Source: Melieria omissa
Lineage: Eukaryota > Arthropoda > Insecta > Diptera > Ulidiidae
Assembly (NCBI GenBank): GCA_963971225.1
Contig: OZ020267.1
Span: forward strand, 65,128,577-65,192,576
Length of the DNA stretch: 64,000 nt
Direction of reading: 5' to 3'
Shown piece after piece: positions 49,790 to 61,000 of this stretch. Positions within the stretch are counted from its first letter, which is position 1; each line of letters starts with the position of its first letter. The notes below the pieces were generated by a model that ran no database searches, was not told the origin of the DNA, and worked only from the letters and a program-made list of their open reading frames with translations. The position numbers and the translations under genes are program-made.

Positions 49790-49940
49790 TTGCAAAAGGC
49801 TTATGATTATTTACTAAGCATTCAACCAACAAGTGTTGAATCTGAAGGATGTTTCTCTTCAGCAGGGTTCATTTGAAATAAATTTCGCTCTAGATAAGAG
49901 AACAAAACACTTAATGCCTTTGTATTTTTAAGATCTCAGT
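49790..49940 (+). pseudogene. hAT transposase C-terminal dimerisation-domain remnant
   Basis: The frame reads AYDYLLSIQPTSVESEGCFS then SAG, the conserved hAT dimerisation-domain signature (normally S-I-x-x-T-S-V-E-S-E-R-x-F-S). A stop follows at about 49869. NKFRSR and LNAFVFL continue in the same frame past further stops. Degraded and non-functional. Confidence 0.75.
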
Positions 49941-50158
49941 TTTTAGTTAATCAAAACGCTTAACTTTTTTATCGAAATAATCGAAGTAAAACTAAAAGCA
50001 CAAACAAATTAACTGTTTTATTTTTTTTATCAAATATGCATATATATGCACTTTATGATACATCGGTTGCAAAGTAATAAGTTATGTTTAAGTGTCATTT
50101 TGGGATAAAAAAAAATGCTATGAAACTGAAGTTAAATGTCAAATGAAAAACTTTTAAG

Positions 50159-50512
50159 TTAACTCTTCAATTCCCAGTGTCACCTGTAGGTGACAGATGC
50201 TTAATATTTGTTTTCCTACCACATAGGTTTTAATTTTAAAATTCTAACACTTGTATAGCAAAGTCAATTAGAAGTACTTGTTTATTTAATTTTCCTACCA
50301 ACACTAGCGATACGTCATTTGTAAAATTTATTCATTTGTTTCACGCGTAATTAAAGCAGTGCGAGTTTGTGTGGTTTCTTTCAATATAAAAATGAGGGTA
50401 GTTTAAACATTTTTTATGTATTTTTTTGTCTTATCCAAACGTATCTAAGCTCTTTTATTTAAAAAGAAAATTTTCTTTTTCACTATTTTGGACATGGGAA
50501 TTGAAGGGTTAA
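50159..50512. mobile_element. piggyBac-like MITE nested in the hAT element
   Basis: TTAA at 50159-50162 and 50509-50512. The ends are CTCTTCAATTCCCA and CCCTTCAATTCCCA (reverse complement at the right). The interior has a CACCTGTAGGTG palindrome near the left end and no coding region. Confidence 0.75.
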
Positions 50513-50753
50513 ACAAAATGTGATTAAATTCAAGATAAAAAATCTTGAAACTACCCAAATGTGATTAAAATGTGTCCATTTTTATGATAAATATATTATA
50601 AACAAGTATTTATGCAATTCGGGAAAATTGTTTTATTAAAAAATTTGTTATATGAATCCCGGGATTAAATCCCGGGATCCCGGGATTTGACTTTTCAATC
50701 CCGAAAATCCCGGGATCGCAAAATGGCCAAAAATTGCGATCCCTAGTACTTAC

Positions 50754-52144
50754 ATACATAAGTACATATGTACGTAAATACTTAACTGGAGGTAGTGCCA
50801 GAGACATGTTGAAATTTGCATTTTATGTTCAACCCTAATGTACAAACAAACCGCACACACGTGTACCTTACTTAAGCACACACACAGGCGTACATACATA
50901 CAGTAAAATTGCAATACCATGTATGCGCACAAAATGACAAGTAGCACACACACTGACAAATATTCATACATATTTCCACACCCGCACTTATGTATAGAAC
51001 TTATGTCGGTAGGTGTGTTTGTCCGCACCTTTGCACAGCAATGATTGCCGTCTAGCGCAGCCAGCACATCGCACCTCAAGTGGTTTCGACACGCCGATAC
51101 CGCAGAGATAAAACATTTACATATTCGCATCCTGCCGTTCAACACATATCGACGCGCGGCAGCCACATAAGGCAGTGCCGTTGTCCATTAGAGGATTCTG
51201 GCCAAGAATTCTTTGGGCCAACAGTGGAAGAAATGCTGCGTGCAACAGTCTTCCTCATGAATGTTTGTATATATGTGCACACAAGTATGTCATTCTCTGC
51301 CAACAAGCCTGACTTGTTCAATAGCTTTGCTTGGCTTGTCTGTTGTCTGATGGCCTGCTGGCTCGGCAGCTGTTTATCTGAGATTTGCTCTTAAGTGTGC
51401 AAGTAAATCAAATTGAATTCCCTGCAACACCCAAATCAATGCTATCAATTTTATATTATCTACCCTAAATACATACACACACACACATTCACAAGTGTGT
51501 ATTGGTATGCGATGGCAATATTGCGTTGTTTAAATATGACGGCTGGCGCCCGCCCGCGCGACACGAGGCTGTGTGGCCATATTTCATGTACCTAATTGGC
51601 ACGTTGCGTTGGCTGACTGCCTGGGCGTGCTTCTCAGTCTTCGTCGCATCGAAAATTAAGTGTAAACATAGAAAATTTGCAATTCGCAATTTGTGAAAAT
51701 GTAAAGAACGCGCGCTGTCAGACGCAATTTTACGGCCCACATGCGTTGACATTCGGCGTTTAAAATGTGTTTAGCTGTAATGGATAATAAGGCGTGTGCC
51801 AACAAAATGACAAAATGGTGTTAATTTTATGAGTTCCCCCGCTACTCGAAGTTAATTGAATAATCGTTGATTGTCATTGGATTATTTTACATCAGGAACA
51901 GAGAGAAAAAAAGTGGCTTTTCTGCAATGGAAAAATTCTGTTTTATTGAAGTTAAAAAACTTTACGTTTCTAATTTTAGCAGTGTTTAGGATGATCAAGT
52001 TTCAAGTTTAAGCTTGCAAGCAAGAGACCCAAAATTTCGGCATAACCTCCAAGCTTTTAACTTTAGCAGTGTTTAAGATGCTCAAGTTTTAAGATTGCAA
52101 GCAAGCAACAAAATTTCGCAATGCACAACGTTTTAAGGCATTTA
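50754..52144. other. Spacer with a diverged tandem duplication
   Basis: TTTAGCAGTGTTTA(G/A)GATG followed by GCTTGCAAGCAAGAGACC-like sequence occurs at 51976-52040 and again at 52063-52121. A (CA)n patch lies at 51475-51488. No gene is supported. Confidence 0.4.
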
Positions 52145-52909
52145 TAGGGGTTTCCAACAAGAGGTGTTATTTTGGTATTCAAAGAAAAATGTAATTTTTT
52201 GAGACAAATGATGGATGTTTATTTCATAATAAAGAGCCAAATGGCCACCACGACCACGCTTACAGGACCATATCCTTTTCACGAAATTTTCCATAACCAA
52301 ATCGCAAAGTGGCTGCCCTATGTCCTCGATAGCCTCACGAATTCTATGTTTGAGGTCTTGAATCAACGCTGGGCTGTTGGCGTAAACCTTATCTTTCACG
52401 TGGCCCCAAAGGAAGAAGTCGCAAGGTGTTAAATCACAAGATCTCGGTGGCCAATTGTGATCACCTCCTTCAGAGATAACACCCAGAGGACCCAATCAGC
52501 AAAGACACGACGTTGTTGATGATCGGCCGGCTTGAGTTCTTGTGTTAACTGAACTTTATAAGCCTTAAGACACAAGTCTTTATGCAAAATACGGTGTAAT
52601 GACGTTTTTGGAATGCCCAATTCCAAAGAACGACGAGGAATCGAAAAACCTGGGTTTTCTTCAACACTGGGCTACAGCAGCAATATTCTCAGGTGTTCTT
52701 GAGCGACGTGCACGGGTTTTATTCTTCACATCACTAACTTGTCCCAACAGCTCGAATTTTTCCACCAATTTCTGTATTGCGGTCCGACAAGGTGCTTCAC
52801 GACGACCCAAAAATGCTTTAGTTTTGCGAACTGTGACTGCAAGATTTTCACCATTTTTGTAGTGAATTTTAATAATTTCAATGCGTTGTTGAAGCGTGTA
52901 TCGTTCCAT
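52145..52909 (-). pseudogene. Truncated, frameshifted mariner transposase
   Basis: Three blocks on the minus strand. The N-terminal HTH region (52909-52661) has NGENLAVTVRKTKAFLG and AIQKLVEKFELLGQVSD. A middle block (52626-52429) has GIPKTSLHRILHKDL and QRRVFADWVL. The C-terminal block (about 52490-52142) has GDHNWPPRSCDLTPCDFFLW and VYANSPALIQDLKHRIREAI. The deletion joins FADWVL to the GDHNWPP region near 52483-52500 and removes the first two catalytic Asp residues. A separate frameshift lies near 52640-52665. The third catalytic Asp sits in the SCDLTPCDFF region. It resembles the DUF4817-type mariners of flies (possibly the rosa group, named from a tephritid). Confidence 0.85.
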
Positions 52910-53023
52910 TTTTAGTAATGGCGTAGTTTCTACTTGTCAAATGTCAAAGAATAAAAGCTTCAAAAGTGACAGCTACCGAAATACCAGGTGATTCAAAATA
53001 AAACCTCTTGTTGGAAAACCCTA
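52145..53023 (-). mobile_element. mariner-like element with a large internal deletion (879 bp)
   Basis: Inverted ends TAGGGGTTTCCAACAAGAGG (left) and TAGGGTTTTCCAACAAGAGG (right) with flanking TA. The minus-strand transposase begins MERYTLQQRIEIIKIHYKNG near the right end. Full-length relatives are about 1.3 kb, so about 0.4-0.5 kb is missing. Confidence 0.9.
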
Positions 53024-53145
53024 TATAAATTGGTTATTTGATACTAACAACTGGATTACTAAACATTTTAGAAAAAATCCTAAAAATTGCGTTCTTCGTA
53101 TTCGTAAAAAGCGAAAAGCCACATCGATATAATATTAAATTAGTA

Positions 53146-54027
53146 GGGGAATTCTTTGCAAGGTGCCACTCTTTACAAGGTGCCACCCCTGCAGAAAAAA
53201 ATTCCTATTGTCATTTAAGGAATACATGTCAACATCAATTTTAATGTGGTTTTTGAGGGAACAGACGCAACAACACGGTCTGGGTAAATAAAAGTGTAAA
53301 ATTTGGTTAAGAAAAAACGTAAAAATGAAAACTGAAGGTTTTTCTTGCGGTAAAAAAGTAACCAAAAACTTATAAAAAACTAAGGTAAATATCAGTGTTG
53401 GACTTAATTTTTAATGGTTTTTCATAATCCGAAATAATATCCGAGCACATCGTAAAAGGAACAAGTTTATACAATGATTTCCAAAATGGCATAAAAATGT
53501 TAAGTGCCACCCCCATTTTTCATTGTTTTGTGGTCCTATATCGGTAAAATGACTTTTTATTGCTCGGAATCGTCATTACAATGAATTTAAAGTGTTCTTA
53601 GTCAATTTTTCTCTAATCCTATCATGAGGAAAAAATTAGTTCAGCATTGTTTATTAATTTACATACAATTATTCGTTTTATTCGTTACCATTCAATTTGC
53701 ATTTTGCTTTCAGTCATTTTCTATTCAATTCAAATTAAATTCAATAATCTTTCATAAATTTTCTAAATCAGCCTTTTTACTTGAGATTTTTACGTTTTTA
53801 GCTGTTTTTCAGGGGGTGGAACTTTGCATTAAAAATTTTATGGTATCGATTTTGAACACTTTGGGAAATTGGCTGTAAAATTCGTATTAACAAAAAATTC
53901 AAATGAAGTGTTACCTTGGATCGTAGCTTCTCTTTCCAACGGTATATTAAAATTGGCGATGCGTTAATTTTCTAACGAGTTTTGCGCAAAAAAGCTATGG
54001 GTGGTGGTACCTTACAAAGAATTCCCC
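53146..54027. mobile_element. Tc1/mariner-type non-autonomous element (882 bp)
   Basis: Inverted ends GGGGAATTCTTTGCAAGGTG (left) and GGGGAATTCTTTGTAAGGTA (right, reverse complement) between TA dinucleotides. A second CAAGGTGCCACCCCTGC repeat lies just inside the left end. The AT-rich interior has an open frame (53624-53878) of Phe/Ile-rich low-complexity residues that I do not regard as a gene. Confidence 0.7.
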
Positions 54028-54076
54028 TATTATTTAAAGTTCTAAGGATTTTAAGGGCGAAAGTATAAAAATTTTA

Positions 54077-54252
54077 ATGGAAATTCAACAGCAGATAATA
54101 CATTGCAGTATTAAAGACATGTTCAATCGATTTGCCAACAACGGTACGGTAGCACATTTTCAAAGGAGAACACCAAAAAATCGTTTAGTGTCAGATGCGC
54201 AACATGAGATGAAGCATTGGCTCTACCTTAATTTTTTTGTATTTTTTGTATA
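54077..54252 (+). pseudogene. Possible Tc1-type transposase HTH remnant
   Basis: A short frame reads SIKDMFNRFANNGTVAHFQR and then TPKNRLVSD. This is reminiscent of the linker between HTH motifs in Tc1 transposases (xRFxxxGTVxxxPRxGRPRxxT). No other transposase part is nearby. Low confidence. Confidence 0.35.
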
Positions 54253-56646
54253 ATGCTTTAATCCTTTATTCAATGTGAGTCCAAAAATGTTTTATAAAGT
54301 GATAAACATTTTTAATTTATGCCACTGACGCACTTTATTCATGACATGTGCTGAGCATTTTCAACCTTAGAAAAGTTTTTGGTTTGCTGGACCATATTTT
54401 ATATTTTTATTACTATACACAAATATTAATTTCAGAATAAAAAGTGTCTTTACAAGGCTTCACTCAAACTTCTACCAAGATAAAAGTGCACTAAAAAATA
54501 TAAGAACAGTTCCAAGGTTAATTACTTTCATGGCTGAATTCGTTATGACTATAAAATCGTGTCGCACCGTCTGGTCACCGCACTTGCTGTAAATTCAAAA
54601 AGGCACAGTAAGTGGGCCTTCACTCGATGCGTGATTGAACTGATTGATTTGGGGAAGTGAAATTTGTTTGCATAGGAGGAAAGGGACCTTGCAACATTGC
54701 CCTTTCATTAATTTGTATCTGCTCGCGAGGCACCAATGCGAGTGTGCAAACAAATTCGGTTACATAATACCTCTTACATAAATTGCTCATGCACAAATAT
54801 TTACCCAAGCAAACTGAAGAGCGCTTTTTGTAGTTTGTACGTGCAGCACTTTTTGAAGCTCTCCACAAAAAGTCCGAGTAAACAACGTTTGTGTGGCTTT
54901 ATGCAAAAACCTTTCGGTGTCTTATATGATCGCAAGAACCTCAAAACTGAAATTGTATAGTCGTTAATTTCGTATTTTACGATAATCCAACCAAAATGCA
55001 GAGCCAAAGTGTGCCAAAGCAAAATTTTTAATTACGTACATAAACTCAACAACAACAAAAATGTTTTTTGTGCCACTCACAAGCAGCAAAAACAACTTGA
55101 AACGAACTGAACGAACGAACACAACAGCAGCAGCGAGACGCCAGCCGACAAGGTCAAAAGTTTAACTATGACACAAAAGAAAATGAATGGAAGGTGCCAT
55201 AACAGTCAATGGATGAAATTGTGAATTGTTGGTCCAATAAAGAAAGGCTCAGCAACACAATGCTTGGGAAGCATTTTAATTGCGATAAGCAGAGAACGTT
55301 GAAAGCGATGAAAAGGACGAAACGTGTAGAAAGAAAGTGCACTGCTAATAATAGCAACCAAAACAACAACAAAAATAATGTCAAAGGTACAAAGTAGTCG
55401 AATGACAAACCAAAATAAATACAAAAGGCGCGCACTCAAACACACACACGTAATGTACACGTGCAAAAAGGGCACCACGCGCAGTCGCTTGCAACTGCGA
55501 CGCTGACAAATAGAGCAAATAAATTTCAATGAGTGGAAGCGACGCACAACATCCGCACTCGTCCAGCGCCCAGATAAGCGAATCGACAAGCCGGCCAGGC
55601 GGCGCAATGGGAGTGGCAGCGGGCACGTTTGAGGTTGTTGTGTCCTATTGGAATATTCATGAAAAACAGCAAACAACAACAACAACAATTACTGCCAACA
55701 CATGACTGCGCATAAAAATAATACTACAACAACAAATACGTATTAACCAAACGTAAACAAAGCGTAGTCAGCGATACCAGCGAAAGGACACAGTCGCACC
55801 CTCACAGCTGGATCAGAGGCGGCAAATACGGACCAGCCAGCCAAAACTGAGACGCTGACATGCCAACGGATCCAGCGGCGACAACAGCATACACTCGCGT
55901 ACGTAGTTAGTAGCGACGACGGCGAAACGTATGAATATAATCAAAAATGCATGAACGGAAAAAGCACAACATTATGTGCGACATACAAACATACGTAAAT
56001 ACAAAGCCAACAACTCTCCTACACACAAGAATGCTTACAAAATTTGTACACATGCACACCGCAATGTTGTTGTAATTGCTGCACTAAACAAAAAAAATGC
56101 CTTGAAATGCCATTTGCATTGAATGGAATTATTGCATATAGCAGACGGTGGCGACGGCGACGGCGGTGCCGGTTTCCGCGATCGACCATAAAGTGTCGGC
56201 TTATTTGCGTGGTGGCCGTTTAAAAGGGATTACCATGGCTTATGTGTGCGCGAAATTGATCAGCTTTGCTTCAACAATGTAATTTTAAATTTTTTGTAAA
56301 CCCATGTAGCATATTGCAATTGTCTTATTTAAATTTTATATTTATTTACTTGTTTTATTTAAAGTTTAAATTGCGGCTACTTTAAATATAGATTTAGTTC
56401 GTTACTTGTGGTGGTTACTTGTAAAAAATATCGAACTGTAATGCCTTTCATTTTTAGTGAAAATTAAAAATAAAATGTTTACATACTTTTTCAAAGTTGG
56501 TTGCGCTAGGAGTTAAACCTTTAACCCTTTGAAAAGCATTGCATTGCATAGCAAAACATTGTATTAAACATTAATTCTGTGGTCAAAAGCAATAACCGCC
56601 TAAGTCGAAAATTGCTGTTTCGAGCAATCTCGTTTTAAAGTTTAAA
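54253..56646. other. Gene-free spacer with a GC-richer middle
   Basis: Around 55080-56200 the sequence is richer in CAACA, CAG and CGAC strings, like fly 5' UTR or promoter DNA. The overlapping frames on both strands lack motifs. It could be the first exon region of an unseen gene. Confidence 0.3.
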
Positions 56647-58243
56647 GGGGTCCTCTAGAACAAACGGTGTTTTTTAAAGCTTTTTTCGGGGTTTTTTTTC
56701 AGAAACTGCAAATGATAATGAGATAATTCTTCGTATATTTATTCTTTACATATTGAATTATAAAAACAAATGTTTTCCACGTGCTACCGCGAACACTGTT
56801 GGGGTCCGCCAGCTGAGTACCGGCCATGTTTTTTTTTAAGGGCGCGCTTGCGCCATCCTAACTTTGTCCCTGTTCGTCTGAAATGTAATCCAAAAATTTT
56901 CTCTTAAAAAGCATTACTCCAATTAAAGGATGACCTATAATGAACCCAATCTGATCAAAATTGGACCCGCGGCATCGTTTTAACGTTTTTTTTTTTCCAA
57001 ATTCGCCCTTTTTTTTGCTCTAAAAACTCCCCCCAAAAATCGGCTAGTCAATGGAGCGCAATCTCCGTAGGTTAACCCGTGGAAACGGGTTTTGAATACA
57101 GCAAAACAAGAATCAAGTGAATCGGTGAATTAGTTTCGACGGAATCATGGCGCAATGGTCAGAAAATGTGTTTTCGAGAAAAACGCGTTTAAAGTTTTAA
57201 AACCGTCTTACCGTGCACAGTGATTCGTTCCATAGACAAAATTCAAAAAATTTATAGTCTCAAAATTTAATGATTTTCATGTCATTTGAAAGGTAAAACT
57301 CCAACTAAGAAAACCCAAAACAATCTGTGCAAAAAATTAATTAGTGTGTGTGCAAAAGCGGCTCAAAGTTGAAACTTTTTTCACAAAAAAATGTAAACAC
57401 ATCTTTTCTGTTTTTTACATGGTTACCAAGAAGTTGCTGAAACTTTTAATATAGATTAAGAAATGATGTGGCCATTTTCGCTTTTAATGTTATCTCAAAA
57501 ATTTGCAAAGCTGACGCTTTTACATCACTTTTAAATCAAAATATTTTTCCAAATTAAAAATCTGAAAATTGGCAAAACTTAGAGGAAAATATCTAAAAAG
57601 TATGTGAAAGTATGTTCCTGGATTTTTTTTAATTTTAAGAAGCATTCTTTCTTTGTCGGATAATCCTCCGATATCTTCCGATCTCAGAAAATAATTAAAT
57701 TTGAAAAGTGGTCTAAACACGTATTTTTCGACAAAAGTTATTTTTTTCATGCTTAAAAGTATGCAATCAGCATGAAAAATTGAAAAAACTGCAAAAAAGC
57801 AAAACATACGCCTATTGTTATCGTTTTTATTGCAAAACTAAAGGGTCCTGAGACAATTTCTGTTACTCTTTGTAATAATCAATGTTGATGTTACCGACTA
57901 AATGCAAAATCTGAAAAATCTAGCCAACACACTTGGTGCTTTAGCTCTCCAAAAGTGACGAAATTTGAAAATTTAAGACTCTGGCATTGCCAAACTACAA
58001 AAGTTTAAGAAAAACAAATTAGAGATTTCAATTCAGCAGACCATGATTAACTAGTATGCCAAATTTTATGGAGTCGAATCACTGTGCCGCGTAGTGAACG
58101 AGGCGGATTTGAGGCTCTGTATCTCAGAGACGTTTATGAATTCGACAAAATCCGTTCGTATACTTTTTCTATGATAGTTATACTAGAAAATAAGAACTAA
58201 AAAAAAAATCGATTTTTTTCAAAATGTAAAACTAGAGGACCCC
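56647..58243. mobile_element. Unclassified 1.6-kb inverted-repeat element
   Basis: GGGGTCCTCTAG at 56647 is mirrored exactly at 58232-58243 (CTAGAGGACCCC). The flanks are TTTAAA at the left and TTAAGC at the right, so a TTAA-like target is possible but imperfect. The interior is AT-rich, with no transposase recognised. Confidence 0.55.
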
Positions 58244-58344
58244 TTAAGCGCGTAGTGTGTTCGTTATGGGAATGCGAATAAGTTTTTATTAATAACATTT
58301 TTATTTTAAAGTTACAAACTTATTGTCTTTATTTTAAAGACAAT

Positions 58345-59991
58345 ACTGGTTGCAGAATTGTCGCGTACGCGGACGACATTGCGATTGCAGTCTCCGGAAA
58401 ATATCTCTCCACTCTCTCTGAGAGACTTGGTTATGCACTAAGGATTCTATCCCAATGGTGCCGTGAATTTGGCCTTGACGTCAATCTCTCCAAAACCGAG
58501 GTCATGCTCTTTAGCAGGAAGTACAAGATACCTCGGTTCGTACTTCCCACTCTGAACGGCGTTAGACTTAACCTCAGCAACAATGTTAGGTATCTTGGTC
58601 TAATACTTGACTCTAAACTGAATTGGAAGGCCAACATTGCTGAAAGGGCGCGGAAAGCCTCGTGTGCTCTCTACTGCTGTAAACGAGCTTTAGGCGCAAG
58701 ATGGGGACTCCAACCTCGTGTTGTGTCGTGGCTTTACTCGGCAGTGGTTGAGCCAAACCTCCTTTACGGTGCCGTCTTTTGGTGGCCCGCCATTAGCAAG
58801 GCGGTCAACCTGAAACCTCTTGACAAAGTCAGGAGGATGGCGGCCCTTTTGGTTACAGGGGCTCTCCGTACTACACCCACCAAAGCAGTGTACACCCTCC
58901 TCCACTGGCTCCCAACTGCACAACGGGTCAAATTACACGCGAAGTGTTCTGCAGTCAGACTTCACGCGATTTCCCGCTGGGCTAGATCGGATCTTGGTCA
59001 TTCCAGGATTCTTATTGAGGACTGCTCGATGCCCACCGGCATCGACCTCATTAGCTCCCCTATCAAGCCTGATCACGGCTTCACTATACGCATCCCTCAT
59101 AGAGATGAATGGACAGGTAACGAACTAGCGACCGATGACTCCATCAACTTCTTTACCGACGGCTCCAAATTGGACAACAAGGTTGGCTGCGGGATTTTCT
59201 GCAGCCAACTGGGGCTTCGACTCTCCTTCCGCTTGCCTGATCACTGCAGTGTCTTCCAGGCGGAGGTAATGGCCATATATCAGGCCTCCATCTGGCTTAC
59301 TCGCGACAGCGCACACAGGGCAGATATCCACATTTACTCAGACAGTCAGGCAGCTATCAAGTCGCTTGCAAGGGCGACCACCTCATCTAAGCTGGTCCTG
59401 GACTGCCGTGAGTCTCTAAACGCCTTAGCCAGACGCTCCAATGTCTCACTACTCTGGGTGCCAGGGCACAGGGGCATCGTAGGTAACTGCGAGGCGGACG
59501 AATTAGCCAGAGCGGGTACGTTGCTCTCTGGTGCTTCGTCCTTCCTCGCTGTTGGAGCTCCTCTTGCATCAGTTAAACTGATGCTCAAGCAGTTTTACTA
59601 TAAAATAGCAAACGATTTGTGGTCTGAGGAACAGACCTGCAACATCTCCCGACAAACCTGGCCAACTTTCAACCTGAAACGGACAAATCAGCTGCTCAAC
59701 CTCAGTCGTCACTCGATAAGTTTAACGGTATCGGTGCTTACGGGACACTGTATCATGGGTAAGCACGCTGAAAGACTGGGTCTGCAATCCAACGACCTAT
59801 GTCGAGGATGCGGCTCTGAGGAGGAGGACGAAACCGTTCTCCACCTGCTATGTCAATGTCCTTCTTTAGCCAGAAGAAGATTTAAATTCCTCGGCTCAGC
59901 CTTTTTCGATAGTCTAACTGGACTATCTCCTCTGAATATCAGGGACATAGCCAGATTCATCATGGAATCTTCATGGTTCCAGGCGCGTTAA
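58345..59991 (+). pseudogene. ORF2 fragment: end of reverse transcriptase plus RNase H
   Basis: The frame is open for about 548 codons without interruption. It starts at the RT active site, IVAYADDIAIAVSG, then LSKTEVMLFSRKYKIP and VRYLGLILDSKLNW. An RNase H domain follows, with catalytic-site motifs FFTDGSKLD, VFQAEVMAIYQAS, IYSDSQAAIKSL and WVPGHRGIVGNCEADELA. All four acidic positions are kept. A C-terminal zinc-finger-like CRGCGSEEEDETVLHLLCQC is present. The combination of RT and RNase H fits the I/LOA/R1-type groups of insect LINEs. The absence of stops suggests recent insertion. It lacks the endonuclease and most of the RT, so it is not autonomous. Confidence 0.88.
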
Positions 59992-60085
59992 GGGGGAGTC
60001 GCGCCATACACTGTGGTATCACAACGGGCCAATAGTTGTGCCTACGTGAGCTTTTTCACACTGAAGGCTGCCACTCCAACCTAAC
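58345..60085 (+). mobile_element. 5'-truncated LINE-like retrotransposon
   Basis: The sequence similarity to retrotransposon coding DNA starts abruptly near 58345, inside the reverse-transcriptase domain, and runs through the end of ORF2 at 59991. It ends with a short 3' UTR containing CTCCAACCTAACCTAC. Loss of the 5' end is the usual product of incomplete target-primed reverse transcription. Confidence 0.85.
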
Positions 60086-60119
60086 CTACAAACTCCCCGA
60101 TTTTATCAAGGACTACAAG

Positions 60120-60262
60120 GTAAGCTCACTTCTTGCCTTTCTAAACCTCTCGAATTGGCATCCATCTACCTAGGTTGAATCAAGATAGTGGTTTCAAAAC
60201 GGCGCATCTGCGCTAATTGGATGCCTGGGGCATTACCACTCTAACCAACCAACCAACCCAAC
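60120..60262 (+). repeat. Second LINE-like 3' tail
   Basis: A short block with GGCATCCATCTACCTAGG and GGATGCCTGGGGCATTACCA ends in CTCTAACCAACCAACCAACC. This resembles the 3' UTR plus short-repeat tail of another LINE. It directly follows the truncated element. Confidence 0.45.
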
Positions 60263-61000
60263 CCCGATTTTACACAAACGTAGAACACAGTCAAGGGAAC
60301 GTGGTGGCATCCATAACTCAATTTCTTCTTAAGTCGACTTAAGCGGTTATTTCTTTTGACCACAGAATTATGCTTTTTAAAAGCCTTTTGTATAATATCA
60401 TCTAATTTAATTTTTATAAAAACTTTTAATATTTAAAAAAGCAACCAAATACTGTTTATAGTTTGATTAATGATGTCAACTATTTCAATATTTTGAATTG
60501 AATAGATTCTAATATTTGTTAATATTTAATTGTGTTCGAAAAGGGTTAAAGTAAAACTCGTGTGTAAAATATTCGCAACTGTGTAATGTCAGCATGTCAA
60601 CCTATTTCAGTTGGTATTGTTCAGCAGGTCTTTTTTATTCATTGAGTCGCGCAGACCACATGACATGGTTGCCCGAAACATTAGATCCTTCGGCCCTTTT
60701 AAGTAGGTTTACTAGGTGGAAAGTGGGCTTTTCTTACTGTGAGGTCACTCAGGTAATGCATGGAAAAAGTGGATAAAAAATCAGTGTGTTTTTTCAGGAT
60801 AAATGAAAAAGAAGAACACTTAGTAAACACCTTTTATTTGAATAAGCTTAATGATTACTTAATCTATAAGAAAAACAAAATATCTGAGCAAAAAAAAAAA
60901 CAGAAAAATTCTAATAATTTGAATATCTAACATTTACAAGAAAATAATAATAACAAAGTTAGCAGATTTTCAACCTCAAAAGTATAGTGTGAAAATATAC
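60263..61000. other. Spacer, nothing recognised
   Basis: AT-rich, without supported coding sequence. Confidence 0.4.

Larger units (their letters stand above)
49600..50745. mobile_element. hAT element remnant with 8-bp target duplication
   Basis: Perfect 8-bp duplication GTACTTAC at 49592-49599 and 50746-50753. The ends are TAGGCATCGCAAT (left) and TAGGGATCGCAAT (right, reverse complement), followed by tandem ATCCCGGG blocks at both ends (49612-49686 and 50656-50716). An internal fragment of a hAT transposase supports the class. A 350-bp TTAA-flanked MITE is nested at 50159-50512, so the hAT remnant itself is about 0.79 kb. Confidence 0.9.

Noticed and set aside
53624..53878. 84-codon hydrophobic frame
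   Set aside because: Phe/Ile-rich because of AT-rich sequence inside a TIR element. No start context or splice signals.
55206..55688. 160-codon minus-strand frame
   Set aside because: Overlaps several equally long frames on both strands in a UTR-like CAACA/CAG-rich region.
56525..60560. TTAACCCTTT ends as a 4-kb piggyBac element
   Set aside because: Only CCCTTT matches between the two ends, and other elements lie between.
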